Shown here: positions 55,621-64,000 of the stretch, piece after piece | Layout of the letters: each line of letters opens with the position of its first letter | How positions within the stretch are numbered: position 1 is the first letter of the stretch | Assembly: GCF_902686445.1 (NCBI RefSeq) | Contig: NC_062229.1 | Location: 2,691,003-2,755,002 of the forward strand | Direction: 5' to 3' | Origin: Sciurus carolinensis | Lineage: Eukaryota; Chordata; Mammalia; Rodentia; Sciuridae | DNA: 64,000 nucleotides | The notes under the pieces: generated by a model | Seen by the model: the letters and a program-made list of their open reading frames with translations, nothing else | What the model was told of the DNA's origin: nothing | Database searches by the model: none | Program-made: the position numbers and the translations under genes

Positions 55621-56495
55621 TTACCTTAATGATGTTGTGTTGGTGGCATTGGTGGCTGCTACGTATGGAGCTGTGATGGCCTAGAGCAGAACGGATCTCC
55701 CTCCACATCCCTTCATTGCGGTCTACCTCCCAACATGACCATTTGGAGACAGGACCTTTGGGAGGTGATTGAGTGAGAATGAGGACATAGGTAGAAACTT
55801 AACCCGACGTAACTGAATCCTTGTCAGAGGAACGACCCCTGGACAGGGGTGCCCGTGTGGCAGGTTGGGTGGTCACGTGCCAGCCAAGGAGAGGGCTCAG
55901 GAGAAACCAAACCCGCCCACATCTTGACCTTGGGCCTCTGGTCTCTAGAACCGTGAGCAAATTACCTTCTGTCCTGTAAGTAGCCACTGTGCAGGGTGAT
56001 GCTGGGAGGTGGAGGTGGCTACGGAGCACACAGGAGAAGCCCCCTCCCCGGGGCATGCCCACCTGCCCGACACTCTGCACACCTGCGCTTACAGAGCCCT
56101 TGAGACCCAGCGCAGCCCCCTCACGCCCGATTTACAGATGAGAAAGTCAGGTTCACTGCAGTAGACAGCTCGTGCAGGCCACGCAGCTGCTGGGCCCCAG
56201 GAATGGCTGTCAAATCCAGAAATTTGGGGTCCAGAATTAACCTCTTGGCTACATTGAGAGGCAAATAGTCAGTGAAGCATCTTAACTCTAAACAGTCTCC
56301 CTGCTGTGCAAAATGTGACAAGAGGCACCAAGAAACGTCCCAGGGCTGACCACTGGCCACCTGGCTGGAACCTCTCACATCCCCAGAGGTCTTTTGCCCA
56401 GTCCCAGCAGAACCTCAGAGGAAGAGGGTCCACACCCAGCAAGAAACGGCGGTGGCCCGCTCCAGGACCTTGCTCCACCTAGTGAATCAATTAAT
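55621..56495. other. Intergenic with MIR remnant
   Basis: An MIR fragment covers about 56120-56250 (GATTTACAGATGAGAAAGTCAGG). No gene is supported. Confidence 0.5.
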
Positions 56496-56499
56496 CACA

Positions 56500-56650
56500 A
56501 AATCAATCAGTGCAGGGCATTGAACCCAGGGGCACCTTGCCACTGAGCCACAACCCAGCCCGCTTATTTTTAGCTCTGAGAGAAGGTCTCACTAAGTTAC
56601 CAAGGCTGGTCTTGAATTTGCAATGCTCCTGCCTCAGCCTCCGGGGTGGT
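56500..56650 (-). mobile_element. Squirrel B1-ID type SINE, shortened
   Basis: CAGTGCAGGGCATTGAACCC...GAGCCACAACCCAGCC...GGTCTCACTAAGTTACCAAGG...CTGCCTCAGCCTCCGGGG. Confidence 0.85.
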
Positions 56651-57159
56651 ATCGTTAGTGAATTAATTTTTAAAATAAATCCTGTAATTACCTTGTTGAG
56701 ACAACCGTTTTATTGAAGGGTGCTGCGGTCTGTGGAGGGACATTTAAAACTTAACGAAGACTTTGGCAAACACCCAAATCATGGTTAAGTGTTCTGTGTT
56801 AGAAGTTTAAGAGTCCCGATTTCACTGTAGAAATTCTGAATTTTTCAGCTCCACAAAAACAAAACAACTTTGTTTTTATGCTTTTTCTGTGTGAAAAAAA
56901 AAACCTGATAGCCTCAGATGTATTTGTAATTTAAGTGGTTAATTACGAAGATTTAAAATATGCCAGGAAATCGTACGTGGAAGCATTTCCTCACGTTGTA
57001 ACACACGGGAAGCCTAAACACGAACAAAAACCAGGAGTGACCTGGGCTTTTCCAACCTGAGAGGCCTTGGCCCAACGCTTGAGGGACTCCCTGGACCGAC
57101 GTCCACAGGATCTCACACAGTGAGAACAGGACATTACCCACGAGGAATGAAAGTGCAGT

Positions 57160-57440
57160 TTTACGGAATGCAAACGTTGGTGGTGGCTTCATTTTTAATC
57201 ACTGAAAACTGGAAACAACCGCTGGCAATGCCCGGGGGTGAGCCACCAGCTGAAGCCCGCAAGAGGCTCAAGTGCAAAAGCCTCGCTGGAGGCAGACTCC
57301 TCAGGCCCAAGCCGCACGCTTTTATATTTATATTATCCAAGAGGCAGAACTACAGGGTCAGAACAGATCAGCAGTGGCTAATGGTAGAGGGGAGGGTTGA
57401 CCAAAAAGGGCTCTAAGAACTTTCTGGATTGTTGTGATGT
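57160..57440 (+). mobile_element. L1-like 3' remnant
   Basis: ATCACTGAAAACTGGAAACAACCG, a TACAGGGTCAGAACAGATCAG stretch, GCAGTGGCTAATGG and TCTGGATTGTTGTGATG resemble the L1/HAL1 3' end. A (GAAT)n tract follows at 57444-57468. Confidence 0.5.
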
Positions 57441-57589
57441 TGAATGAAAGAGTGAATGAATGAATGAATGAGAGCTACGCGAGTGATAAAGATTAACCCT
57501 TATCGCCACCCGTCCTCCCAGCTCCGCCAGGGTCCGCGCCCTACTGACTTTTCAGCCTCTCCCGCGCGCCCTCTGTCGGTTAGCGGCTC

Positions 57590-58023
57590 CGCCACATCAA
57601 GACCAAATCAGACCCGCCTGACCGGCTTAGCCTTCTGGGAAATGTAGTCCTTTGAGGCCCTAGCCTGTTTGCCCTTCCGGTCGACCTGGGCAAAGTGATA
57701 GCAACAGGAAAAACGTCACTAAGTTTGCCCCGAGTCGCACAAGCTAGAGCGTGTGGCATGGCATGCCGGGAGTCGTGGTCCTTTGATTGGTTTTTTGCGC
57801 TGCTATCAGCTGTGATTAGAACGGCAATTCCCATCATGCATCGGTGCTCACAGGGTTCAGCGACTGACCCGCGGCCTTCTGGGAAGTGTAGTCCTGAGCC
57901 TTCAACGTCCCTCGGAGTCTTACAGAGCTGTCCTGCGCAGAGGACTCCATCTCCCGGCATGCCCGCAAAGGCCGAAGGCCCCAGGTCGCGCAGCCATTTT
58001 GTTCCGCCCGTCGAGCCCCTGAG
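57590..58023 (+). promoter_or_regulatory. FEM1A: FEM1A promoter with five ZNF143/THAP11-type motifs
   Basis: Matches to the ACTACA-n2-TCCCAG-n2-TGC family occur at 57633-57650 (-), 57761-57781 (-), 57821-57840 (+), 57875-57894 (-) and 57943-57962 (+). The minus copies at 57650 and 57894 read ACTACATTTCCCAGAAGG and ACTACACTTCCCAGAAGG; the last + copy reads GACTCCATCTCCCGGCATGC. An inverted CCAAT (ATTGG) lies at 57786-57790, and YY1-like GCCATTTTG and GAGATGGCGG flank the likely start region (57990-58025). There is no TATA box. Confidence 0.8.
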
Positions 58024-58074
58024 ATGGCGGCCGGGGAGACGGTGAAGGTTGCCGCCTGCCCATCGGGGCTGTAG
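58024..58074 (+). CDS. Upstream ORF in the FEM1A 5' leader (16 codons)
   Basis: ATG at 58024 in a good context (G at -3, G at +4), encoding MAAGETVKVAACPSGL and stopping at 58072-58074, 55 bp before the FEM1A start. It is present in the mRNA only if transcription starts upstream of 58024. A second minimal upstream ORF (ATG GGC TGA, 58107-58115) follows. Such ORFs usually dampen translation of the main frame; that effect is inferred here. Confidence 0.5.
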   Translation: MAAGETVKVAACPSGL

Positions 58075-58129
58075 CCGCCGTCTCCCTGCCCCCCCGCGGC
58101 CGGCCCATGGGCTGACGGAGGCCGAGAGC

Positions 58130-60070
58130 ATGGACCTCCACACCGCCGTGTACAATGCCGCCCACGACGGCAAGCTGCAGCTGCTGCAGAAGCTGCTCGA
58201 CGGCCGGAGCCGGGAGGAGCTGGACGAGCTGATGGGCGAGGTGGCGTGCGGGGGGACGCCGCTGCTCATCGCCGCCCGCTACGGCCACCTGGACGTGGTG
58301 GAGTACCTGGTGGACCGCTGCGGCGCCAGCGTGGAGGCCGGCGGCTCGGTGCACTTCGACGGCGAGACCATCGAGGGCGCGCCGCCGCTGTGGGCCGCCT
58401 CGGCCGCCGGGCACCTGGACGTGGTGCGCAGCCTGCTGCGCCGCGGCGCCTCGGTGAACCGCACCACGCGCACCAACTCCACGCCGCTGCGCGCCGCCTG
58501 CTTCGACGGCCACCTGGAGGTGGTGCGCTACCTGGTGGGCGAGCACCAGGCCGACCTGGAGGTCGCCAACCGGCACGGGCACACGTGCCTCATGATCTCC
58601 TGCTACAAGGGCCACCGCGAGATCGCGCGCTACCTGCTGGAGCAGGGCGCCCAGGTGAACCGGCGCAGCGCCAAGGGCAACACGGCGCTGCACGACTGCG
58701 CCGAGTCCGGCAGCCTGGAGATCCTGCAGCTGCTGCTGGGCTGCAACGCGCGCATGGAGCGCGACGGCTACGGCATGACTCCGCTGCTGGCGGCCAGCGT
58801 GACCGGCCACACCAACATCGTGGAGTACCTCATCCAAGAGCAGCCGGGCCAGCCGCAGGCGGCCGGGGCAGGGCCGGCCCCGGGAGGCTCCGCCCCGGAG
58901 GAGCCCCTCAACTCGTACGAGAGCTGCTGCCCCACCAGCCGGGAAGCCGCCGTGGAGGCCCTGGAGCTGCTGGGAGCCACGTATGTGGATAAGAAGCGAG
59001 ATCTGCTGGGGGCCCTGAAGCACTGGAGACGCGCCATGGAGCTGCGGCACCAGGGGGGCGAGTATTTGCCCAAACCCGAGCCCCAGCAGCCGGTCTTGGC
59101 CTACGACTATTCCAGGGAGGTGAATACCGCCCAGGAATTGGAAGCGCTGATCACGGACCCGGATGAGATGCGCATGCAGGCGCTGCTGATCCGGGAGCGC
59201 ATCCTGGGCCCCTCGCACCCAGACACGTCCTACTACATCCGGTACCGGGGCGCGGTCTACGCCGACTCCGGCAATTTCGAGCGCTGCATCCGTCTGTGGA
59301 AGTACGCCCTGGACATGCAGCAGAGCAGCCTGGAGCCCCTGAGCCCCATGACGGCCAGCAGCTTCCTCTCCTTCGCCGAACTCTTCTCCTACGTGCTGCA
59401 GGACCGGGCCGCCAAGGGCAGCCTGGGCACGCAGATCGGCTTCACGGACCTCATGGGGGTGCTCAGCAAGGGCGTGCGGGAGGTGGAACGGGCCCTGCAG
59501 CAGCCCAGGGAGCCCGGGGACTCGGCGCAGTTCACCAAGGCGCTGGCCATCATCCTGCACCTGCTGTACCTGCTGGGGAAGGTGGAGACCAGCCCCAGCC
59601 AGGAGCACCTGAAGCTCCAGACGGTCTACCGCCTGCTCAGGTGCGCCCCCCGCGGCAGGAACGGCTTCACGCCCCTGCACATGGCGGCCGACAAGGACAC
59701 CACCAACGTGGGCCGCTACCGCGTGGGCACCTTCCCGTCCCTGCACGTGGTCCAGGTGCTGCTGGACTGCGGGGCCGACCCGGACAGCAGGGACTTCGAC
59801 AACAACACCCCGCTGCACATCGCGGCCCAGAACAACTGCCCCGCCATCATGAACGCCCTGGTGGAAGCCGGGGCCCACGTGGACGCCACCAACGCCTTCA
59901 AGAAAACCGCCTGCGAGATGCTGGACGAGGAGCTGCTGGCCAAGAGCACCATGCAGCCCTTCAACTACGTGACCCTGCAGTGCCTGGCCGCCCGCGCCCT
60001 GGACAAGAACAAGGTCCCCTACAAGGGCTTCATCCCGGAGGAGCTGGAGGCCTTCATCCAGCTGCACTGA
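58130..60070 (+). CDS. FEM1A: FEM1A, CUL2 ubiquitin-ligase substrate receptor (Arg C-degron reader)
   Basis: A complete 646-residue protein from a single exon, as expected for FEM1A. FEM1 proteins recruit substrates ending in C-terminal arginine degrons to CUL2-Elongin B/C ligases; FEM1A also binds the prostaglandin receptor EP4. Visible structure: ankyrin repeats from residues 2 to about 243 (seven), a low-complexity linker (240-262), TPR-like helices (about 283-317 and 375-408), two ankyrin repeats (about 511-550 and 557-586), and a C-terminal VHL-box with BC-box-like LQCLAARAL (616-624) and a CUL2-box segment (IPEELEAF). Asp77 and Asp126, the acidic residues that hold the degron arginine in FEM1C, are present. 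The start chosen (MDLHTAVYNAAHDG) has A at -3 and G at +4; no in-frame ATG lies upstream. The linker is about 23 residues shorter than in human (669 aa from memory). Third codon positions are almost all G/C. Confidence 0.98.
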   Translation: MDLHTAVYNAAHDGKLQLLQKLLDGRSREELDELMGEVACGGTPLLIAARYGHLDVVEYLVDRCGASVEAGGSVHFDGETIEGAPPLWAASAAGHLDVVRSLLRRGASVNRTTRTNSTPLRAACFDGHLEVVRYLVGEHQADLEVANRHGHTCLMISCYKGHREIARYLLEQGAQVNRRSAKGNTALHDCAESGSLEILQLLLGCNARMERDGYGMTPLLAASVTGHTNIVEYLIQEQPGQPQAAGAGPAPGGSAPEEPLNSYESCCPTSREAAVEALELLGATYVDKKRDLLGALKHWRRAMELRHQGGEYLPKPEPQQPVLAYDYSREVNTAQELEALITDPDEMRMQALLIRERILGPSHPDTSYYIRYRGAVYADSGNFERCIRLWKYALDMQQSSLEPLSPMTASSFLSFAELFSYVLQDRAAKGSLGTQIGFTDLMGVLSKGVREVERALQQPREPGDSAQFTKALAIILHLLYLLGKVETSPSQEHLKLQTVYRLLRCAPRGRNGFTPLHMAADKDTTNVGRYRVGTFPSLHVVQVLLDCGADPDSRDFDNNTPLHIAAQNNCPAIMNALVEAGAHVDATNAFKKTACEMLDEELLAKSTMQPFNYVTLQCLAARALDKNKVPYKGFIPEELEAFIQLH

Positions 60071-60536
60071 GCCCGGCCCTCCCCAGACACCAGCCCGGCC
60101 TCCTGCCCCTGCCCGGCACCAGGGAGGAGCCACGCGGCTGGGCGCGGGAGGTGCTGGTGCCCAGCTGTCCAGTGTTAGCAGCCAGGAGGGGCCGGTGGAC
60201 AAGGGGCCGCCAGCGCCCGGCTTGGCGGGTCTGCTGCTTAGGTAGCGGGTGGGATTCAGGCCTTGTGCGCAGGTTCTGAGGTTTTGCTGCAGTGTTTTTA
60301 GGCTTTTTGTTTGTGGACCCTGCAAGCTACCTCCAGGCGGTGAGGGGTGCATGAGGCCGCAGGCCCGCGTTGGCCCCCGGGATGCAGGTGGCCCTGGGTT
60401 TGTGGGGCTCCCTCCTGCCTTTCCCTTAGAACAGTGTTGCCCCGAGGGTCAGGGCGAGCACCCAAGAGGCCGCCACAGAGCGTGGCAACTGAGTGCCCCC
60501 AGGACGGCCCCGGTGGGCCCGGCTGGCACTGTGCAG

Positions 60537-60542
60537 ATTAAA
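60537..60542 (+). terminator. FEM1A: Proximal poly(A) signal candidate (FEM1A)
   Basis: ATTAAA hexamer 467 bp after the stop; no clear GU-rich element follows. Confidence 0.4.
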
Positions 60543-61003
60543 GGGACAGGCCGCTTGGCCCGGAGATGCCCCAGCCTCCCGAGTCTGCCCCAGGGCCCGA
60601 GTCCAGCCTCCCTGAGAAAGGCCCTGCTACACGGTGACGCAGGTCGGCCGGTCAGGGCCCAGCAAGGCAACAGCAGGTGGCCAGCTCTTGCCCAGCCCCT
60701 GTGGGCCCGGTCCCCCCAGCACCATGAGAGCAGACAGGGCCAGGGCCTCCGCAGGAGCAGAGCCCAGGCCCGTGGGCAGCAGGGGCAGAAGGGCACCGGC
60801 CGCCCCCGGGAGCAGTGTCCGCTGCCTCGGGCTCCCACTGGGCGCCTGGCCCTTGGAGGAGGCCCTCCGACTTGCAGTGGTAGGTAGGAAGTGTATTTAT
60901 TTGCAAGGCGAGCTTTTGATTTAACTCAGGAGGACGCGCGGTGCCTGGCCCTCCCGGCGGCGAGGAGCCGCTGTCTGGTGGGGGTCAGCGCCGCAGCTGA
61001 GGC

Positions 61004-61009
61004 ATTAAA
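61004..61009 (+). terminator. FEM1A: Distal poly(A) signal candidate (FEM1A)
   Basis: ATTAAA hexamer with a GGTGTCTG downstream element about 10 bp later; the most likely mRNA end. Confidence 0.6.
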
Positions 61010-61496
61010 GAGCAGGTGTCTGAAGCGCCTCCAGCCTCCTTGCCTGCTTGGTGCGCGAGCGCGAGGCCCGGGTTCCACCTCAGCCCTGCAGAGCATCCAC
61101 CAAGTCCAGAGGCTGCTCTGGGGGGACCCCACACGGAGAGGGACTGGCTCCTCCCGCGGCCCCCCAAGGGCTGGGGGTGTTGCTCATCGCCTCTGCGGGC
61201 CCAGGAGCCTCCCCTCAACGTGCCGTCCCCAGGGCCGCGTGCCGCCTCCTGCCCAGTGCTGCCGCCTGGTCCCCAGCAGCCTGTGCCCACCCTCCACCTG
61301 CACTGGGGTGGGGTCACAGCTAGCCAGGCCCAGGCCAGCCGTCCCCAAGTCTGCCCCTTGGCAGGATGTGGAGGCCACGCTGCGAGGGTCCGTGGGGGGA
61401 GGCCCCTCGCTCTCCCGCTCCTGGTTTCTCTGGGGTGGACGGCAGGTAGCGCCTGCTCAGCTCTGCGTGACCGAGTTGCTGCTGGACTTTATAAGT

Positions 61497-61640
61497 GCTC
61501 AAGCTGGACACAGCGGCCACACTGGTAACCAGCCGCTGGGAAGCGCAGGCAGGAGGGTGGCAAGTTCGAGGCCACCCTCTGTGGCTTCCTGGGACCCTGT
61601 CAGAGAACCCAAAGGCTGGGTGCGGCTGGGGACGCCCCGC
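61497..61640 (+). mobile_element. B1-ID type SINE, diverged
   Basis: AAGCTGGACACAGCGGCCAC...GCAGGCAGGAGGGTGGCAAG...TTCGAGGCCACC...AGGCTGGGTGCGGCTGGGG. Confidence 0.7.
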
Positions 61641-63574
61641 CCGGGACGGAAGGTGGTCCCCCAAGATGCGAGGTGGCCGCTTGCCTCTGCGGGCAGGTCC
61701 TGCGGGGCGTGTGCAGAGTGGCCCTCTGGCCCGTGCCCTCCGGGCAGGAGTTCTGCACCACGTGGCCCCGGCCTCTCCCTGTGGGGTCAGCGTGGCCGGC
61801 ACCTGACGCAGGCTGGGCCGCAGACCTGGGACTCCATCCTGACCTCAGCCCTGTTCTGGTGACCAGGCCACCTGGCTGGCCGCCGGGTGCAGGAGGGTGG
61901 GGCCTGGAGCAGCGCCCTCGGTCACATGTCGTGCCATGTGACCCAGCAGCAGCCCAGCCGGGGGCTCGGAACCCCTTAGGCCCGGTGGGGTGGGGGGTGC
62001 TGCGAGGCGGGGAGCAGCCCAGTGACGGGGGACGCAGGCCCGGGGGTGGCAGGGGTGGGGCTGGGCGTCTGCGCAGAGCAGGGGCGCGGGACCCCCTCCA
62101 CGAGGGAGGCGGGGGGACCCGGGACCCTAACCCAGGCGTCGCCCCCACAGGCGCTGCAGGTGTCCTGGCCCAGCAGGCCGCGCTGCCGCCGTGGACACAG
62201 GAGGGGTTGTGCCTGGGCCCCCAGTGGGCACTTGGGACCCCCAGGGCCACCCAGTCGCTGACCTCCTCCAGGAGGCCCGCGGGGGTCACTGGCCCAGCCC
62301 TGCGGGCAGTTCTCTTCACCTGAACCCCTCTTGTCCAGTCTGACCCCCAGCGACGCCTGCGGAGGGGTCTGGCCTTCGCCAGCCAGAGGGCGGGAAATGG
62401 AGGGACGGTGGACGGGTGTGTGGCCGGTGGGCTGCGCCGGGCCAGCACCGGGCGCCACTGCCCTGGCCTCTGGCGGGAGCTGGTGGGGGCCCGGGTGGCG
62501 GTGCCCGACGGCCTGGCCTGGCCCTGGTTCACAGCCCTCTGCCCTCGGGGAGGCTGGCGGTCCTGCCCTGCTCTCCCTCCGCCAGGCGACTGCTCGCGCT
62601 CCAGCGCCGCTGGCCTGCGGCCCAGCACGGTCAGCCCGGTGAGGGGGGCGTCACGACCCGCCCTGAAGACAGCCCAGCCAGCGCCCCAGCCACGCTGGCC
62701 GCTGCAGCCCGACATGTCCGTGGCCTTGGGATTCGTGGCCCCGCACAGCGTACGAGCCTCGGTGTTTTCAAGAGGCCCACGTTAGAACCTAAGGAAGGAG
62801 CAGATGGCCAGGGACCTGCGGGGCCGGGCAGGGCTCTTCCCGGGAGGACAGGCTCTCTGACTTGGAAACCGGACACCTGGCTGCCTCCCAGCGCTATAAT
62901 AAGGCTGTGGCCACAGAACAGGTTAAAAATAAGGTCCTGCCGGGCACTTGGGGTCGGCCTGTGAGCCAGGCAGCCCCGGGGGTCCCAGGGGAGGACTGCT
63001 GTGTGACCCCCGCGCGCACGTGCCTCTCTGGGCCGCAGACACGGGCACGCACAGGGCGTGGCCAGTGCAGCCTCGGCGGCCCTTGCCCTGCAGACTGGCC
63101 CTGCCACCCTTCGAGGTGACGCCCGCCTCAGGGTCCCACCTGCAGTGTGGGCACAGCACTGGTGGCCTCCCAGCAAGGACACACCCTGGGCTGTTTCCGC
63201 TGCGTCCCCGTCCCTCTGTCACACGGCGCCATCTGGTGGCTCCACCTGGGTCTCCAAGGTAACCTGTGTGTCCCTGTGTCCTCCCATTGCAGGAGGGACA
63301 GTCCTGCCCAGGTCCACCACATGGCCATGCGCCCGCCCACCCCGGGTCACACCCAGGGCCCTTCCCTCCACGCCCCATGGGCCTCAAGCAGGCTGCACCC
63401 AGGCCACCCGCTGGGGACACCCCTCACGGGTCTGCCCCCCAGGCCCTGGGCCTGAGCGGGCAGCAGCAGGGAGGGCCTCCAGCCTCCTGGGTACACAGCA
63501 GGTGCTCAGCACCAGAGAAGGTGAAGGGATGTGGGGAGGAGGAGGGCGCCCTCCAGGACTGGCGACTTGTGAAG

Positions 63575-63665
63575 ACCCGCAGCAGGTTGGGTGTGGCCCA
63601 GTGGTCGGCGCTGCCCGAGCCCGAGGCCCTGGCTCCATCCCCACACAGAACAGAGAGATCAAAGA
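63575..63665 (+). mobile_element. ID-type SINE fragment
   Basis: GTTGGGTGTGGCCCAGTGG...CCGAGGCCCTGGCTCCATCCCC with an AGAAC tail. Confidence 0.7.
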
Positions 63666-64000
63666 CGCGCTGCGGCATCCGGCACCGGCACCTGCTGTGT
63701 GTGGACACGGGTCCACCAGCCAAGGGGACAGAACCCTGTGCGGATGGGGGAGGCACAAGGTGGGCCCCAAGTTAACATGCCGTGTTTGTCTGGAGCTGCC
63801 AGGCGTGGGAATGGCGCAGGGCTGGGGGAGAGCGGTGCCACCTCAGGTGAACCTTCAGTGTGGCGCTCAGAAGCCCCGTCGAGAAGGGGGCACTGGAGCA
63901 GGGTCAGCAGGAGCCCCGGGCGAGGGCTGGGCCAGCAGCCGTGCAAAGGCCCCGGGGCAGCATAAGCCTGGTGTGTGGGAGGCAGAGGGTGAGGAGCATG

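Larger units (their letters stand above)
60071..61030 (+). other. FEM1A: FEM1A 3' UTR
   Basis: Follows the TGA stop. Candidate poly(A) signals are ATTAAA at 60537-60542 and ATTAAA at 61004-61009. The second is followed by GT-rich GCAGGTGTCTG, a better downstream element. The long open frames on either strand here are incidental. Confidence 0.6.
61031..64000. other. Intergenic 3' of FEM1A, GC-rich
   Basis: Holds a diverged SINE (61497-61640) and an ID fragment (63575-63665). A MEF2-like TTAAAAATAA lies at 62923-62932. No gene is supported. In human the next gene is TICAM1; none of its coding sequence is visible here. Confidence 0.5.

Noticed and set aside
54509..55708. A 399-codon minus-strand frame rich in Pro, Ser, Thr and His, and matching Val/Met and Asp/Gly frames on plus.
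   Set aside because: They are translations of the GGT/GAT minisatellite, which simply lacks stop codons.
58246..60279. Long alternative plus-strand frames inside FEM1A (248 and 327 codons).
   Set aside because: They are Arg/Gly/Ala/Pro-rich shadow frames of the real, strongly conserved FEM1A frame.
57920..60352. An 810-codon open frame antisense to FEM1A.
   Set aside because: It is the reverse of a coding exon whose third positions are almost all G or C, which removes stop codons from that frame. It lacks any recognised domain and spans the FEM1A promoter and 3' UTR.
61031..64000. Possible TICAM1 coding sequence expected next in the human gene order.
   Set aside because: No TIR-domain or other TICAM1-like peptide was visible in any frame; the gene probably lies beyond the right edge.

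Overview
This is nuclear DNA from a mammal, almost certainly a squirrel-family rodent (marmot or ground-squirrel type). The organism call rests on dozens of interspersed SINEs in which a B1-like body (GAGGCTGAGGCAGGAGGAT ... CAGCCTCAGCAACTTAG) is fused to an ID/tRNA-like tail (GCTGGGGATGTGGCTCAGTGG ... TGGGTTCAATCCC), the arrangement typical of sciurids. MER20 and hAT copies, MIR, L2, decayed L1 and MaLR LTRs make up much of the rest. No bacterial, phage or CRISPR-like content is visible. From memory, the gene order matches human 19p13.3: DPP9, a tRNA-Gly/tRNA-Val pair, MIR7-3 with its host gene, then FEM1A.

Left end (1-3.9 kb, minus strand): the 5' end of DPP9. A CpG-island promoter (about 3.05-3.96 kb) and a probable noncoding exon 1 lead through a 2.7 kb intron to the first coding exon (866-952), which carries the long-isoform N-terminus with its basic nuclear-import motif. 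The rest of DPP9 lies beyond position 1. Just upstream of the DPP9 promoter are two intact, convergent tRNA genes: tRNA-Gly(TCC) on + (4018-4089) and tRNA-Val(CAC) on - (4311-4383).

Middle (4.4-57.5 kb): about 53 kb with no protein-coding gene that I can support. The main functional locus is mir-7-3 (39225-39331, +), with a likely host-gene promoter at 38.15-38.31 kb (bicoid-type TAATCC, inverted CCAAT, TATA-like box, strong splice donor) and a homeodomain-motif-rich AT island at 40.1-40.33 kb. Unassigned CpG-rich elements lie near 14.2, 30.1, 40.5, 48 and 52.2 kb; the 30.1 kb one contains a perfect RFX-type inverted repeat. Low-complexity DNA includes a CA-rich tract at 23.2-23.9 kb, a C/T mirror tract at 17.1 kb, and a 1.9 kb GGTGAT-type minisatellite at 53.7-55.6 kb.

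Right end (57.6-61.0 kb, +): the single-exon gene FEM1A (646 codons, complete), a substrate receptor for the CUL2 ubiquitin ligase. It is preceded by five ZNF143/THAP11-type motifs within 330 bp and two short upstream ORFs, and followed by a 3' UTR with two ATTAAA signals. The last 3 kb is GC-rich intergenic DNA with SINE fragments.

The genes do not form an operon or pathway. They are independent mammalian loci: a dipeptidyl peptidase, two tRNAs, a neuroendocrine microRNA and a ubiquitin-ligase receptor. I found no new multi-gene system; the most interesting signals are regulatory. Repeat boundaries are by eye, accurate to about 10-30 bp. Human comparisons are from memory, not a search.
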